The notes beneath the pieces are model-generated. The model had not been told where the DNA came from and did not search any database. It saw only the letters and a list, made by a program, of their open reading frames with translations. Positions 1 through 10,057 of a DNA stretch of 64,000 nt are shown piece by piece. Numbering within the stretch: position 1 is the stretch's first letter; every line of letters begins with the position of its first letter. The DNA comes from Oxytricha trifallax. Its lineage: Eukaryota > Ciliophora > Spirotrichea > Sporadotrichida > Oxytrichidae. The translations under genes were made by a program, and so were the position numbers. Where the stretch lies: contig ARYC01018447.1 of the NCBI GenBank assembly GCA_000711775.1, positions 35,375-99,374 on the forward strand, written 5' to 3'.

Positions 1-1676
1 ATTTGCATTCATTAATTTTGGGGTGGGAATGGCAAGACTTTACTGTGTTCCACCATGCAATCTTATTAGCGTAACAGTACAAAGAACCTGTTTTGTAATT
101 GGAAAGAATGAACACCTTGTATGTAGGGACGAGAAAAACTTTGAAAAACTAATCATTAACCTTTCTCTAAATGTGAATGTTAACTAATACAGCTCTTCTC
201 CAGGTGTCTATTACCTAGCACAAAAGGTGCTTGAAACCGTGGCAGCTGAGTAAGAATTCAAGGATATCTGAAAAAACTCATTTGTTATAATATATGAGTA
301 TGATTGGATCTTGATGGAAGGGTGTGTTAAACAAGCTGCAGATCTTTTCGACTTATTATCTAATGCGAAGGGGTCGTTGGCTTCACTGGTTCCGTCATTA
401 CTCAGAAAGAACAGAGTTGTCTCAAAGTTGCATTTGATACGGAAAAGATCTTATTTCCAAAATTAAGTTGTCTATTATGAGATAAGAGAGTGAAGCTACA
501 ACAGGAACTAGTATCGTCAAATTAGACTGACTTTTGTAAAAGAATATACGAAACTTACTTAAATTATTTCAAGCTGACCCCGGAATTGATAGTTGCTCAG
601 TAATCCTACCAAATTGTAGAGAGCTACTTTAGAAATTATGCATACATACCATTCCATTAAATGAAAAATGTCAAAGGTCCAAAACTTGAATTTTAGTTTG
701 AATAATAGTTTTCTCAAAAGAACATAGATGGGCAATTCGGAGTATTTCTAGTGAACGGGCAATAAGGAAGGGGAACTGACTTGAAAACTTCTCATGAAAT
801 TAAGTTTAATGGAGGCTTATTCTTGATAGTTGGAGATGTTTTTTCAAGCAGGTATCTTGATTAAATTATTGGGAGAGTGGGCAGACTAAACAAGAAAGTC
901 ACTTATTAGTAAATAATCTAAAAGCAAGGTTGCAAGGAAACAGTGGAATAAGTATTCAATTTTAATAGCAAGTCATGGAAAACTATGCGCATTTAAGACT
1001 GGGCGCCCTCTAAGCATATCTAGGGATTCAGAAGAAGCGTTAAGAAAAAATATTTCAAGATAATTTAAGCTCCAGAATTGAAATTAAGTCAGTGTCTAAA
1101 GCCTCAATCTATGCTGATGAAATCAGTTAAAACTCATCTTAGGATAATGATAACTCCAAGCAAGATCTTTTCTCCTCCCCTAAAAGTCAACTTGAAATAG
1201 CTAGCTTAACTGATTAAAGCACATAATAGCAGTAGTAGAGTATTAATACAAATTTACAACAATAAGCCTAACTCTTGGAAGATAGAAGCGAAGAATAAAA
1301 TTAAGGAAAATTTGCTAAGCTTGATGAAAATGAGGTTATTTAGCAAGATGAGAATATTAGGGAAGCTTCATCACAATCTGAGAAACAGTCTCATGCAAAG
1401 AAAAATAAAAGATTGAAAAAGGAAGATTCAGAGCTTAAAGAAAAAGTAAATAAAAAGAATTTAAAAACACAAAAGGTTTCTGTTGGTAATGAGGAACAAA
1501 GTGTGGAACACCAGATTAGCAAATAGTAAAGAAATAATTAGTTTAATGAATTAAACTCGTGCTTAGAGAATAATTAAGTAGTTGCAAAGAGCAGATATGA
1601 TGGTCTAAACATAATGAAACAAGCTGTAATTTCATAAAAATTTGCATAAATGTAGGGCAAAAGATTGAAACAATGA
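1..1676 (+). pseudogene. SecA-type DEAD-like helicase, C-terminal part, frameshifted
   Basis: Begins just before the Walker A-like GGNGKT (about nt 31-48). Frameshifts follow, then an IIYEYDWIL segment equivalent to the DEAD/Walker B motif. The C-terminal ATPase part is clear: GRGTD at about 766-780, GGLFLIV shortly after, and a QIIGRVGR motif VI at about 862-885. This spacing and wording match the SecA family motifs V and VI. After nt 900 comes a Gln-, Ser- and Lys-rich tail ending at TGA 1674-1676. The paralogue at 14169-17488 is collinear throughout. Bacterial SecA drives protein export. Here, inside a transposon, the role is unknown and a nucleic-acid helicase or translocase is only a guess. 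At least two frameshifts make it non-functional. Confidence 0.7.
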
Positions 1677-1813
1677 ATCTTTTTCTGATTGAAATTGAGG
1701 TAAGTCTTGGACTATTGAGGAAATTTGATTAGAGTTAATTTGCGTTATAATTTAGATAAATTAAAATTAAGAATTTAACAATAGAGAAATCACTCTCCCC
1801 ATTCTATTTCAAA

Positions 1814-2619
1814 TCATTTTCTGATTCTGCTGCTCATTTAATAGTCTTCCCCATCATCTATCACTCCACTCTCATGCAACGAATGTACTAATTATTTTTA
1901 ATTCAAGAGATCATCGATTTGCCCTCTCATGCCGTTGAATTCGTCCCTCATTCTTTTATTCTTCTACAAATACTTCTGTTTGCTTTCCTTTAGATCAAAC
2001 TCTTCTCCTTTAACTTCCTCAACTTCGTTCATTCTGCGTTTTCTTTAGGAGCTTTGCTTTATAAGATGAGCAGATCTGCCTTTTTACACTAAAATATTAT
2101 TAAGTATAATATTTCTTACCGCTATAAGAAAGAGAACTCTATAGAGCTTGGGAAAATTCAGGCTTCATGTGTACGATAAGGTTTTAGGTTTAATCAAGCC
2201 TTTCTCTTCTCTTTAATTTCGCCTCATAAATCAATTGACCCCATCTTTATTCAATGAGAGCAGCACATCGCAAATCCACTTTTTATCAAAGTGCAACCAA
2301 TCGCTTTGATCTGGCAGATAGATAAGCAATGAGGGCTTCTACTTTACATAATCAAGAAAATCTTCTGCAGTTAGGCCCTCAATTTAGGGCACAGCAGCAA
2401 CAACCACATCGGTTCTCTTTAGGTACTAAAAGATAAAAATATAAATAGTCTTAATTCTTTTTCTCCATTCAAGATAGTTTTGAAAAAGTAAACATTTGAG
2501 CATGTTAGCTTTGGGAGATAAGCGCCGCACTCTTTTGTTAAGAAATCAAAGAGCTCTTTCTTATTACCAATCTTTTCTCTTACTTGGTGAACATTCACCT
2601 CTTATAATCTTTGTTGCAT
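1814..2619 (-). pseudogene. Spliced basic coiled-coil-like protein of the element, copy 1
   Basis: Read from ATG 2619 leftward. The N-terminal region (MQQRLQEVNVHQVREKIG) aligns almost residue for residue with the copy at 17669-19670. A middle region with LTAEDFL and a DWLHFDKKW stretch follows, then RRERLDQTQNLIVHM, then a Lys/Arg/Glu-rich C-terminal half likely to be helical. Two introns are supported by the paralogue: one at about 2426-2456, whose donor GT is degraded here, and one at 2089-2119 (31 nt, GTAAG...TTTTAG). The second has the same position and length in copy 2 (17956-17986). A frameshift sits near 2225-2240. I recognise no family. It is transcribed divergently from the transposase, about 210 nt away, suggesting a shared promoter region. 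Confidence 0.65.
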
Positions 2620-2828
2620 TTTACAGGAATTTCTAAAAAAATTATTAATTATTTTCTAATAAAACTATAAATAATTGAAAGAAAAATTTCTTGTCTTATT
2701 TCAATTAAATTTAAAGGATAAAAAATGAAGTTTTTTATTTAGTAGAATTACTATTCTTTATAGAGAAAAGCTTATAGCTTATAGCCTCTAGTTTTTTCTT
2801 GTTAGTGGTAGAATTAATTTCAACAAAA

Positions 2829-4342
2829 ATGGAGAAACTTAGATAGAGTGATATCAGGAATTTTTATTAAAATAATGGTGACTAACTAAAATCAGATTCA
2901 GACAATTCAGATTTGTCTTCTGAGGAAAACGATTTAAATCAATCTGATTTAGTGATAAAACTTAACTACGTTTCCACGGAGCTTATTTAAGCTCCAAAAA
3001 TGACTGATAATCCAATAGAGATAACTGAACTATAGTTGAATGAAAATAACAGAAAAGAAAAATTTCTCGTTAAAAACTTTAATCAAATGGCATTTTCAAA
3101 AGTGATTACAGATCCATTCGAACAACTTGAAAAATTATAAGTTAACTAAACTATTGAAGATTACTTTTCCAGAGATAAACTTATTGATTATCTTGAAAAA
3201 GCATGTATTTTACATTTCAGTCTGTAAAATGATGAAAATGCTGACATTTAATAAAGGAACTTAATTGAGGCAAAATCTAAACTAGTTTTCAAAAATTTAA
3301 AATCCTAGTGTGAAAGCTAATCTATTCTTAGAATTAAGAGGAAATTTAAACAAATCTCAATGTCATTAAGTGTCGAATGAACATTACGAGAAAAATAAAA
3401 AAAAGACTGAATTAAAATAATCGAAGGTCTAAAAATAGGAAAACAAAATCTATAGTCTGCATAAAGATTTCAAGGTTAGCAAACAGTCCTTATCTCGAAG
3501 ATTTTGAGTATCATACTACAAAGTAAATTAGATTGTTCTATAGTACAATAAATGAAGTTCTTACCAAACAATTGAAAAGCAATTTTTCAAAGGCACGAAG
3601 TTTACTGGAACAGCCTCACTCATTGCAACTATAGTTGAGAAGTATTAGAGACTTATTTCCCTTCAAAAGATAAGAAGCCTATTGAAATCTTCTTTTGCTA
3701 TAGAACTTTCAATTTAGTGAATTCGCTTGATCATGAAAAAACACCTTCGCTACAGTTTTAAGAAAATATATTATTAAGATAGGCGCTCTGCTGACCTCAG
3801 ATCTAAAAGCTTGAGAAGACTAGCAGCCGCTAATTATATTTAATAACTCTACGATCTAAAGATAATTATTAATGTTGATGAGAGTAGTATTTAACACAAC
3901 AACCCACAGTCCAAAGGTTGGGGAAAAATAGGAGTTTAGAGTTACTCAACTAGCAAGCTCTGATTAAGCAGACTTAACATAATTGCTGCCGCTCTTAGAG
4001 ATGGGCAAATACATTTTACAGTTAATTCAGGAAAAAATAATAGTTTGACATTTTACAATTTTATCCTAAAGCTGTGCTATATGCTTGGAAATTAGAATCA
4101 AAATTGGCGAGAAAATTACATTATATAGATAGATAACGCAACCTATCATAAAAGTTCTTTTTTAAGACAAAAATTTGAGCTCCTTCAAGCACCAATATCT
4201 TTTCTTGGTCCATATTAATTTAACTTGGCACCAGTTGAAAAAGTATTTGTTCATATAAAAAGTAAATACCTTGACTTAAAGAATATCAAATTAGGGAATA
4301 AGTAAGTAAATCTAAATATTTCTTTTTTTAACTTATCTCTTA
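2829..4342 (+). pseudogene. DD34E (Tc1/mariner-IS630 type) transposase, copy 1
   Basis: Starts at ATG 2829. Residues 6-13 (Q-S-D-I-R-N-F-Y) fit the PCNA-interacting PIP-box consensus and are followed by an acidic Ser/Asp-rich stretch. The catalytic core is intact in one frame: VDESS with D at 3877, the second D at 4132 in IDNATYHK, and E at 4237 in LAPVEKVF, a D-34-E spacing. One frameshift lies near 3380, and a CGA-like codon has become TGA near 3958. The frame runs to about 4301, where GTAAGT begins a plausible intron ending TCTCTTAG at 4343. The product would be a cut-and-paste transposase acting on the element ends. Copy 2 (19856-21089) matches from the start through the first catalytic D. 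Confidence 0.75.
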
Positions 4343-4660
4343 GAAGCCAACGATAATGATTTTCCTCCCACACCAGGTCCGATTAATGAGGCTACCACAG
4401 CGAAAGGACAGAGACTGCTATCTCAGCAGCGGTGGAACCTGGTAAGCGTTTTCTCCAGACTCCCCTTTAATTTTTTACAGGAAGCAGATCTCTGCGAGCT
4501 CTGCAGGGGATACTCCTAGTTCGCTAGGCTCTTATCTCTTATGCATCTTGATTACAGGGAGATGTGGAATGGGGGGCGAGGTGGTTTTTTGGAGTTTTTC
4601 TAGTTAACGACTTGCCACGTCAACTAACTTCAGATACGTCTAAGTCACGAATAAAATTGA
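4343..4660 (+). CDS. GC-rich spliced exons, product unknown
   Basis: Two exons (4343-4441 and 4481-4660) are joined across a clean 39-nt intron (GTAAGC...TTTTTTACAG, 4442-4480). The joint frame, read from GAA at 4343, is open for about 90 codons and ends at TGA 4658-4660. It includes in-frame TAG and TAA codons read as Gln, for example in RGYSQFARLL. Base composition is near 50% GC, unlike the AT-rich surroundings. The 5' side is preceded by TTTTTTTAACTTATCTCTTAG, which looks like another intron acceptor. It could be the 3' end of the transposase gene, although the frames do not join without a 1-nt change, or an unrelated macronuclear-destined segment. No domain recognised. Confidence 0.45.
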
Positions 4661-5286
4661 TGGTTTGATTTTAGTATTAAACAGTGAATTGATAAATATT
4701 TAATTTTGAGTATAACTCGTTAATCATCAGCACTTATCTCTTAGGAAACAAATGATTCTTCATTTCGCTTAGCATGTTTAAAGCCTTAACTTTAATTGGC
4801 TGTAGAAGTCATACCTTAAAAGCTTAAACTTTGCAATATTATACCTAACTGAGGTAGATTCCTTTTGAATAAGAGCTCTCACAACTTTGATATTAAGTTT
4901 CCTAATATAAGCATGATCATTTTTTCAATTTCTTATTATTTGTTCTTTAATTCTTCACTAATGATTTCTTATTACACCTCAAGTAACATAATTTCCCAAA
5001 CAAGTACAAAATGAAAGTTTACTTGAATTCCTATATTATTTGAGGTTCTTATTAGCTTCAAAAATTTAAAGAATTTTGCTTGAAAAAAAGTGATGTCTTT
5101 AGTTTATTTTTATAATCAATTCCTTTTGGTTTAGTGAAAGTGTTCTGTTGATATAATGATGTGTATCTAAAACATGACTTAGCATCAGTTGTTATGTTTT
5201 GAGATCAAAAACATGACTTAGCATCAGTTGTTATGTTTTGAGAGTCATGTTTTTGTTTTTTAATTTTATTTTGGTGTAAATTCACT
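4661..5286. other. AT-rich spacer with a hairpin-forming repeat
   Basis: No supported gene. It contains the two-copy tandem repeat at 5169-5243 and a third copy of CTTATCTCTTA at about 4734-4743. Confidence 0.5.
5169..5254. repeat. Two-copy 36-bp tandem repeat with hairpin potential
   Basis: A 36-bp unit starting AAAACATGACTTAGCATCAG occurs at 5169-5204 and again, identically, at 5208-5243 (period 39). The second copy is followed by AGTCATGTTTTTG, the reverse complement of the CAAAAACATGACT that opens it, so copy 2 can fold into a stem-loop. It lies just beyond the stop of the minus-strand ORF 5287-5808. Confidence 0.85.
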
Positions 5287-5808
5287 TCACTATTCAATAA
5301 CTAGCAAAATATTATGCTCAAGATGAAGAACAAAGCTCATGAGATATACTTTAACAATTGCTGTTTTTCCTTTTAAATTTCGAAAGTCCTGTCTTTATGG
5401 TAAAATGGCTCTTAGAAGCCATCGAATTTTCATTGATTGCAGAAATAATTAAATCAAGTAATTAAAGTTTCCCAGGGTTAATTATTTTTACTGCATCCAA
5501 AGTGGAGCTTTAATTCTAAATTGTTGCAAATCCAGAAATGCTTAAAAACTCCAATTCTTGAACCATGGAGTATATATAAGAAGGGTAAATGTTTTAAAAT
5601 AATCTTCTCTAAGAGCTTCTATTGTATTATTTTGGAATTCCGTCACATTGCATTGCAAGATTATTTGAAATCTTGCAATTTCAACTTCACCCTCCCATTC
5701 AGTTTTCATAGTATTTAGTTATAATTTTGATAAAATTTGATAATTGGCAGAAGTATTTGAATCTGATATTAATTGGCTTAATAAGCAATATTGTTCAGGA
5801 ATTTTCAT
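5287..5808 (-). CDS. Minus-strand ORF E of copy 1, 173 aa, unknown
   Basis: ATG at 5808-5806, TGA at 5289-5287, 174 codons with no TGA and several TAA/TAG codons. The ATG overlaps the TGA of the upstream frame (5807-5805) as ATGA. The protein starts MKIPEQYCLLSQL and is rich in Leu, Ile, Gln and aromatic residues, with hydrophobic stretches near the C-terminus. I recognise no family and see no catalytic motif. An open run of this length has a modest chance of arising at random, so the claim rests on the ATGA coupling and the neighbouring ORFs. Confidence 0.4.
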
Positions 5809-6005
5809 CTTTAGTAGTAGTTGAATCTCAGCACGATTGGATTCTTCTTGTGCATTTTCCTAATTAAATTTGGAATATTGGATTTGATGATATCAGTGTC
5901 CTCTAGTAAAAGTTCATTAATATTTTTAATTGTGACTTTGAATTAGCACTGAGCATTCTTAACAGAATATCTTTTTATTTAATAATAAAAATAATAATAA
6001 TAATA
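5805..6005 (-). pseudogene. Minus-strand ORF D, 3' part only
   Basis: An open frame of 67 codons ending at TGA 5807-5805, in an ATGA overlap with ORF E. Its C-terminal half (VTIKNINELLLEDTDIIKS...) looks protein-like. Its 5' end runs into a TTA/TAT microsatellite (about 5978-6005) that gives a run of Tyr and no ATG, so the true start has probably been lost by repeat expansion. Confidence 0.3.
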
Positions 6006-6100
6006 TCACATTGAGGTCTCTGGGGACCCCAGATCAAAAATATGTTTTATATATATATAAGTGTCAAGCCCTTTTTCTTGTTTGTATATAAAGTTATTTT

Positions 6101-7229
6101 TCATTGTTTCTTGACTTTGTAGTACTCTGTGAATTCAACTCCTCTTATTTCTTGTGTTCTCCAGATGTCTCTCTTTCTGTCAAAATCAATTTACTTGATT
6201 TTGCCTTTTCTGAAGTCTCTGTTTTCCAGGATTTTCTTTCTATTGTTTCTATGGAATTCCCTGTAGAACAGTGTTTCTCTCTATCTTCCCATTTCTTAGT
6301 TGAAGGTTATATCTCTCTTAATCACTTTGAATTTGACTCTCTTCCAAGTAGAGTAGAGGGAGAGTAAATTATCTTCATCTTTCTTATCTAGAACTTTTAT
6401 GTTTGTTCTTTCGTTGTGATGGTTTAGAATTTGGATAAGATTATCTATGCTTCTTAGTGTTTTATCCCATATTTATAGTGTATCATATTTATTGTATAGT
6501 ATTCTATGATAGAACTTATATGGTTACTATACAAGAATGGTCGGGATATCTATCAGTATTTTAAAACTGGCCAGATTCTGATCTTGTATTTTGATGAATG
6601 ACGTATTAGAAGTCGTACTATTTAGTAGTGAGGTGGTAGAAGATCCTCTACTATCTAGTATAGATAATGATGGAGAAGATGGATTACTTAACTTTAAGAT
6701 CCCTTGTTCAATTGCACAGTCCTTTGTTTCCACAATACCGAATTCAATGTAGTTTTATTATAAGTTAAAGTCTTTATTAGACTGTTCTGATGTTTTGAGT
6801 TCTTCTGCCTTCTGATAGTTAATCGAGGTCTTGACTAATATTTAATGACGTTTCTGGCTTGGGGTTTAGTTCTTATTTAATATGGGAGTTCAATGCCTCT
6901 TGTTTTTTCGAGTTGAAGAATCTTTTTGTATATAGTGTTTTTTTGTAGGGCACTTTGGGTTGTTTCTTTTCAAAGAAATCCTAGTGTCTACTTTAACAGT
7001 GCTTGGTTCTTTCTTTCTCAAATTCTTGTTTTTACCTATTTATTTTTTAGGTAAGTTATTTTTAGAGGTGTGATGAAATTTTCATTTTTCTGTTTCCATA
7101 GTACTCTTCGACGAAATCTATATCTTCTTCGGTGTCTACTTCACCAAAGTAGTCGTAGTCGATTTCATCTTGCCACAAGCCTGATTCTGAGTCTGTTTCA
7201 TACTCTTCGTAGAGTTCTGTTTTTCTCAT
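6101..7229 (-). pseudogene. Minus-strand ORF B, about 375 codons with one frameshift
   Basis: ATG at 7229-7227. The first segment is open for 161 codons to TGA at 6746-6744, and a shift of one nucleotide opens the next frame for 215 codons to TGA at 6103-6101. The N-terminus is strongly acidic (YEEYETDSESGLW, VDTEEDIDFVEEYY). The middle is Ser/Thr-rich and the C-terminus is very basic with many Arg/Lys/Asn (FYREFHRNNRKK...). The start codon overlaps the stop of ORF A as ATGA (7229-7226). No family recognised. The acidic-to-basic layout might suit a structural or nucleic-acid-packaging protein, but that is speculation. The frameshift may be decay or programmed. Confidence 0.45.
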
Positions 7230-7564
7230 GTAGCGATGAGATTTTATTTGTGGCTAGAGTAGATTCTCTGTTTTTCTTTTTTCTTATTAGGTGGGAGTTC
7301 TATACTTTGCCAGTGTGAGGCCATTTCTGGACTTAGGATCCAGTCTCGGATGAGCGCTCTAGCTTGTAATTTTTCGCTTTCGCTCTGTTCTTTTAGTAGA
7401 GTTCTTTCCCTTTTTGGTGCAGGTCTGATTTCAGCTGCCCCCAGTTGTTGGTAAATTTCATGGAGATATTTGCTATATGTTATCTCAAACTCTGACCCCG
7501 GGTTTTAAAAATAACCCTGGTCTTTGAGGAATTTTTAGTATTGCTCGTGAGACTTTTCCGTCAT
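7226..7564 (-). CDS. Minus-strand ORF A, 112 aa, unknown
   Basis: ATG at 7564-7562, TGA at 7228-7226, 112 codons, using TAA as Gln (for example in HEQYQKFLKD). The protein is charged and Gln/Glu/Lys-rich, with two Trp near the C-terminus (RDWILSPEM, SHWQSIELPP), and is probably helical. Its TGA overlaps the ATG of ORF B. It is the most upstream of the minus-strand ORFs in copy 1. Composition is more GC-rich than the AT-rich DNA to its right. Confidence 0.45.
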
Positions 7565-8152
7565 CTCACAAGTTAATTCCTTATTTAATAATTCTTTTTA
7601 ATTTAATAATTTATAAGCTTTAATTATATTTAGGGAACATCTTAATTACAAAATTAACATATAACACACTAACATGTGGATGCCCTTTATAAAATAATAT
7701 TTAAATAATTATTGAAATTTAATTTATTTTAATAGTACTTTCTAATATTAGTTTTATTGAACGCTGTTCTATGGTAACTAAATTTATTGTTTATTCAGTG
7801 TTAATAAAAAATAGAAGTGTCAAGCATTTTAAAGTTAATCATTATTTTGTATCATTGCTTGAATAACTTAGTTATTTACAATAAATATTCAGACTTTAAA
7901 TATTTTCTTTTGCTGATTGAAGCCGAAAAACATTGACTAATAATAAATTTAAAAAACTTTAAAACTTAAGTTAATTTGTTAATTAAAATTATTATAAAAT
8001 AATGGAATGATAATTCTTATAAAGTGAGTTGAGTATATTAAATATTCTGACTATTGATTTTATAATGCAAATAAAAGGTAAATGAGGTTATAATTTTTAA
8101 TTATAAAATTTATTGATTTTTTCAGAATTTTCCTAAACAAATAGCAAATAAA
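7565..8152. other. AT-rich spacer between divergent gene blocks
   Basis: I see no gene. It lies between minus-strand ORF A and the plus-strand Gln/Asn-rich ORF, so it may hold divergent promoters. A TTTTTTCAG acceptor-like sequence ends at 8125, just before the next ORF. Confidence 0.4.
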
Positions 8153-9270
8153 ATGAGCTATAACTATAATTTTTACTACAACTTTTATTAAATTGATCCT
8201 AGAATTTCTCAACCTTTGTAGCAAAATTAGGCTTCTTAATATTCTTAAGACTATTACTAAAATTCTATGGTTTACAACCAACAGCAGATGCCTACATTTA
8301 TACCATTGCAGTAAAATAATTCTCATTATCTTCAGTACACAAATTATATGAATTAATAGAACTTTTATTCAAATATCACTCAGTAAAATAATCTTAACAA
8401 CTTTCAGACTCAACCTCAATTTTAAATGCAACATGATAACTCATAAAAAATTATAACTTGAATTTAAACATGTTATGTCCTAATTAATAGACATAGAATG
8501 TTATATAAACTTAAGGAAATCTGGGAAGTAATAAGTATTTGAGGAGTCTGTTATTAGGAAAAACTCTAAATCTAAGTCATTACTATAAGAGATTAGAATA
8601 AAACTTAAATTTAAGTATGGATCAAATTTAAAATTTAGAGACTAAATTCTAGCATTTCAGAGATTTTAGGAACTGGTACTCGCATTAGCTTTCCGTTAAA
8701 TAATCAATTAATTTAAATTAATAATTGCAAAAAGAACTAAATCAGTGAGCATATTCAAAATGATGCTCTTGATAAAATAGTGCAAAAAAGAATAGTTCAA
8801 AAAGTTTAATTAAAGAATAATAAATTGCCTAAGAAGAATTTTAATAAAAGCGTAGCAAACCAAAATTACAGTGCCAAAATGAAACATCTTGCAAAAATAA
8901 GAATTGCATTAATGAGAAAAAGCAAATGAAAAAGAAACTTAATGAGTCAACTTAATACTATGAACTATAGATTGCTACCTTGGGAAACTAAATTTAATAG
9001 CATGAAGACTTTATTTAAGTATTAAATGATAGGTTTGGATCATAATTCTAACAGATTTATTCAGATATTATATAAGATCATTCACAGTAAGAAATTGAAG
9101 AAATTTAAAACTTAGATTTTGAAACAACAATCGAAGAGTTTTCAGATTAAACTAATTGTAAAATTTTTCAAAAGTTCAGCGAAACTAATAAAGTTAAAAT
9201 TGAGGAAACTACACAGACTAATTGGAATAGTAGCCAATCTATAAGCTTTAATTTTATGAGTGGGGAATGA
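8153..9270 (+). pseudogene. Gln/Asn/Tyr-rich ORF with a Cys motif and coiled coil, upstream of MT-A70
   Basis: ATG at 8153. The N-terminal ~95 residues are dominated by Gln, Asn and Tyr, many of the Gln being TAA/TAG. One nucleotide appears missing from the A-run near 8447, and further shifts occur before about 8770. From about 8771 the frame is open for 166 codons to TGA 9268-9270. It includes a C-x5-C-x4-C pattern (CQNETSCKNKNC), reminiscent of CCCH fingers but lacking the His, and then a Gln/Glu-rich likely coiled coil. Its stop overlaps the methyltransferase ATG as ATGA. It may be a targeting partner for the methyltransferase; that is inference. Confidence 0.45.
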
Positions 9271-9908
9271 AGCAAACGAAAAATGATTCAGTGCAGTATT
9301 AAGGATCTATTCAGGATCCAGAAGTTTGGGAATTGGTAAAAAAGGACTATAAAAAAGATAAATGCGGAAATAGATTCGATGTTATACTTAGCGATGGCCC
9401 TTGGGATTAGACTGCATGCAATCTAAATTTTCCTACTTTGAAGACCGATAATTTCTTGACTAAATACCTTTAGAAGATCTTCAAAAAGATGGCTACTATT
9501 TCACGTGGGTAACTAATAAGAAGCTAGAGTCTGCTTTAAGGCATTTAGAGGTCCACAACTACGAACGTATTGAAATAATTACCTGGATAAATATTGGCAA
9601 AAGTAAAATCATCTGAGAAGGAATTGGCTATTTTTTAAGACACTGTTACGAATTTTGCATTATGGCAAGAAACAAAGGGCATTTTAGCTGCTTAAGATAA
9701 AAGACTAAGACTCACACAGCTCCTAATGTAATTTTTGCAGAACTTCGAGAATAATCGAGAAAACCAGACTAATTATATGAAATAATTGAATAGCTTGTTC
9801 CAAATGGAAGGTATTAGAAATCTTTCAAGACCCCATAACTAAAGACCTAACTGGACTGGCATAGGAAACGAGAGTATATTATGGAAGAAAGCAAGAACTA
9901 AATTATGA
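9267..9908 (+). pseudogene. MT-A70-family adenine methyltransferase, copy 1
   Basis: ATG at 9267, TGA at 9906-9908. It aligns with the copy at 21086-21743: an SDGPW motif in the position of the MT-A70 DPPW catalytic motif (about 9391-9408), then a YYFTWVTNKKLES stretch, a CYEFCIMARNKGH stretch and a GNES near the end (compare HNxRxxWxxIGNE). MT-A70 enzymes transfer methyl groups from S-adenosylmethionine to N6 of adenine in RNA or DNA. The DPPW to DGPW change, frameshifts near 9470 and 9830 and a TGA at 9614 show decay. Substrate cannot be told from sequence. Element-encoded 6mA or m6A modification is an inference. Confidence 0.7.
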
Positions 9909-10057
9909 AAATAGTAAAGGGTTAAAAGACTTTAATAACAGATTTAATAATCACACGTAATCACTTTAAACTGATCCTATCAATTATAATTTTTAAGACT
10001 TTTAATTAAATTTTCATTGCTTTAAATATTCTACTGAATTAAGACTAGGGGTTTTAT

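Larger units (their letters stand above)
1..10057 (+). mobile_element. Large multi-gene DNA transposon, copy 1 (left end outside window)
   Basis: A block of genes whose order recurs in copy 2 (13720-21883): helicase (+), spliced basic protein (-), DD34E transposase (+) and MT-A70 methyltransferase (+), followed 110-150 nt later by GGGGTTTTAT (10048-10057 here, 21874-21883 in copy 2). Spacing between shared landmarks agrees: helicase stop to transposase start is 1153 nt here and about 1190 nt in copy 2 once its MITE is removed. Copy 1 also holds minus-strand ORFs (5287-7564) and a Gln/Asn-rich ORF (8153-9270) that copy 2 lacks. Most genes carry frameshifts or TGA codons, so this copy is dead. 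The left end lies before position 1. That the middle block belongs to the element, and is not a nested insertion, is an inference. Confidence 0.65.

Noticed and set aside
4338..5421. 13-bp direct repeat CTCTTAGAAGCCA at 4338 and 5409 as a pointer pair
   Set aside because: Dozens of 13-mer pairs are expected by chance in 64 kb, and the second copy lies inside ORF E.
6527..6733. Retropepsin (LDSGxS-like) site in ORF B, from LDSRGSSTT
   Set aside because: An extra Arg breaks the D-S-G triad and no second flap or ILG motif follows, so a protease claim is not supported.
7490..7520. CCCCGGGTTTT near 7495 as a telomere-repeat transposon end
   Set aside because: It is not a C4A4/G4T4 repeat and lies inside ORF A as ordinary coding sequence.
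8060..8326. 88-aa minus-strand frame from an ATG
   Set aside because: It is a shadow of the plus-strand Gln/Asn-rich ORF, low in complexity (Ile/Leu/Arg only). The plus-strand reading has internal structure and couples to MT-A70.
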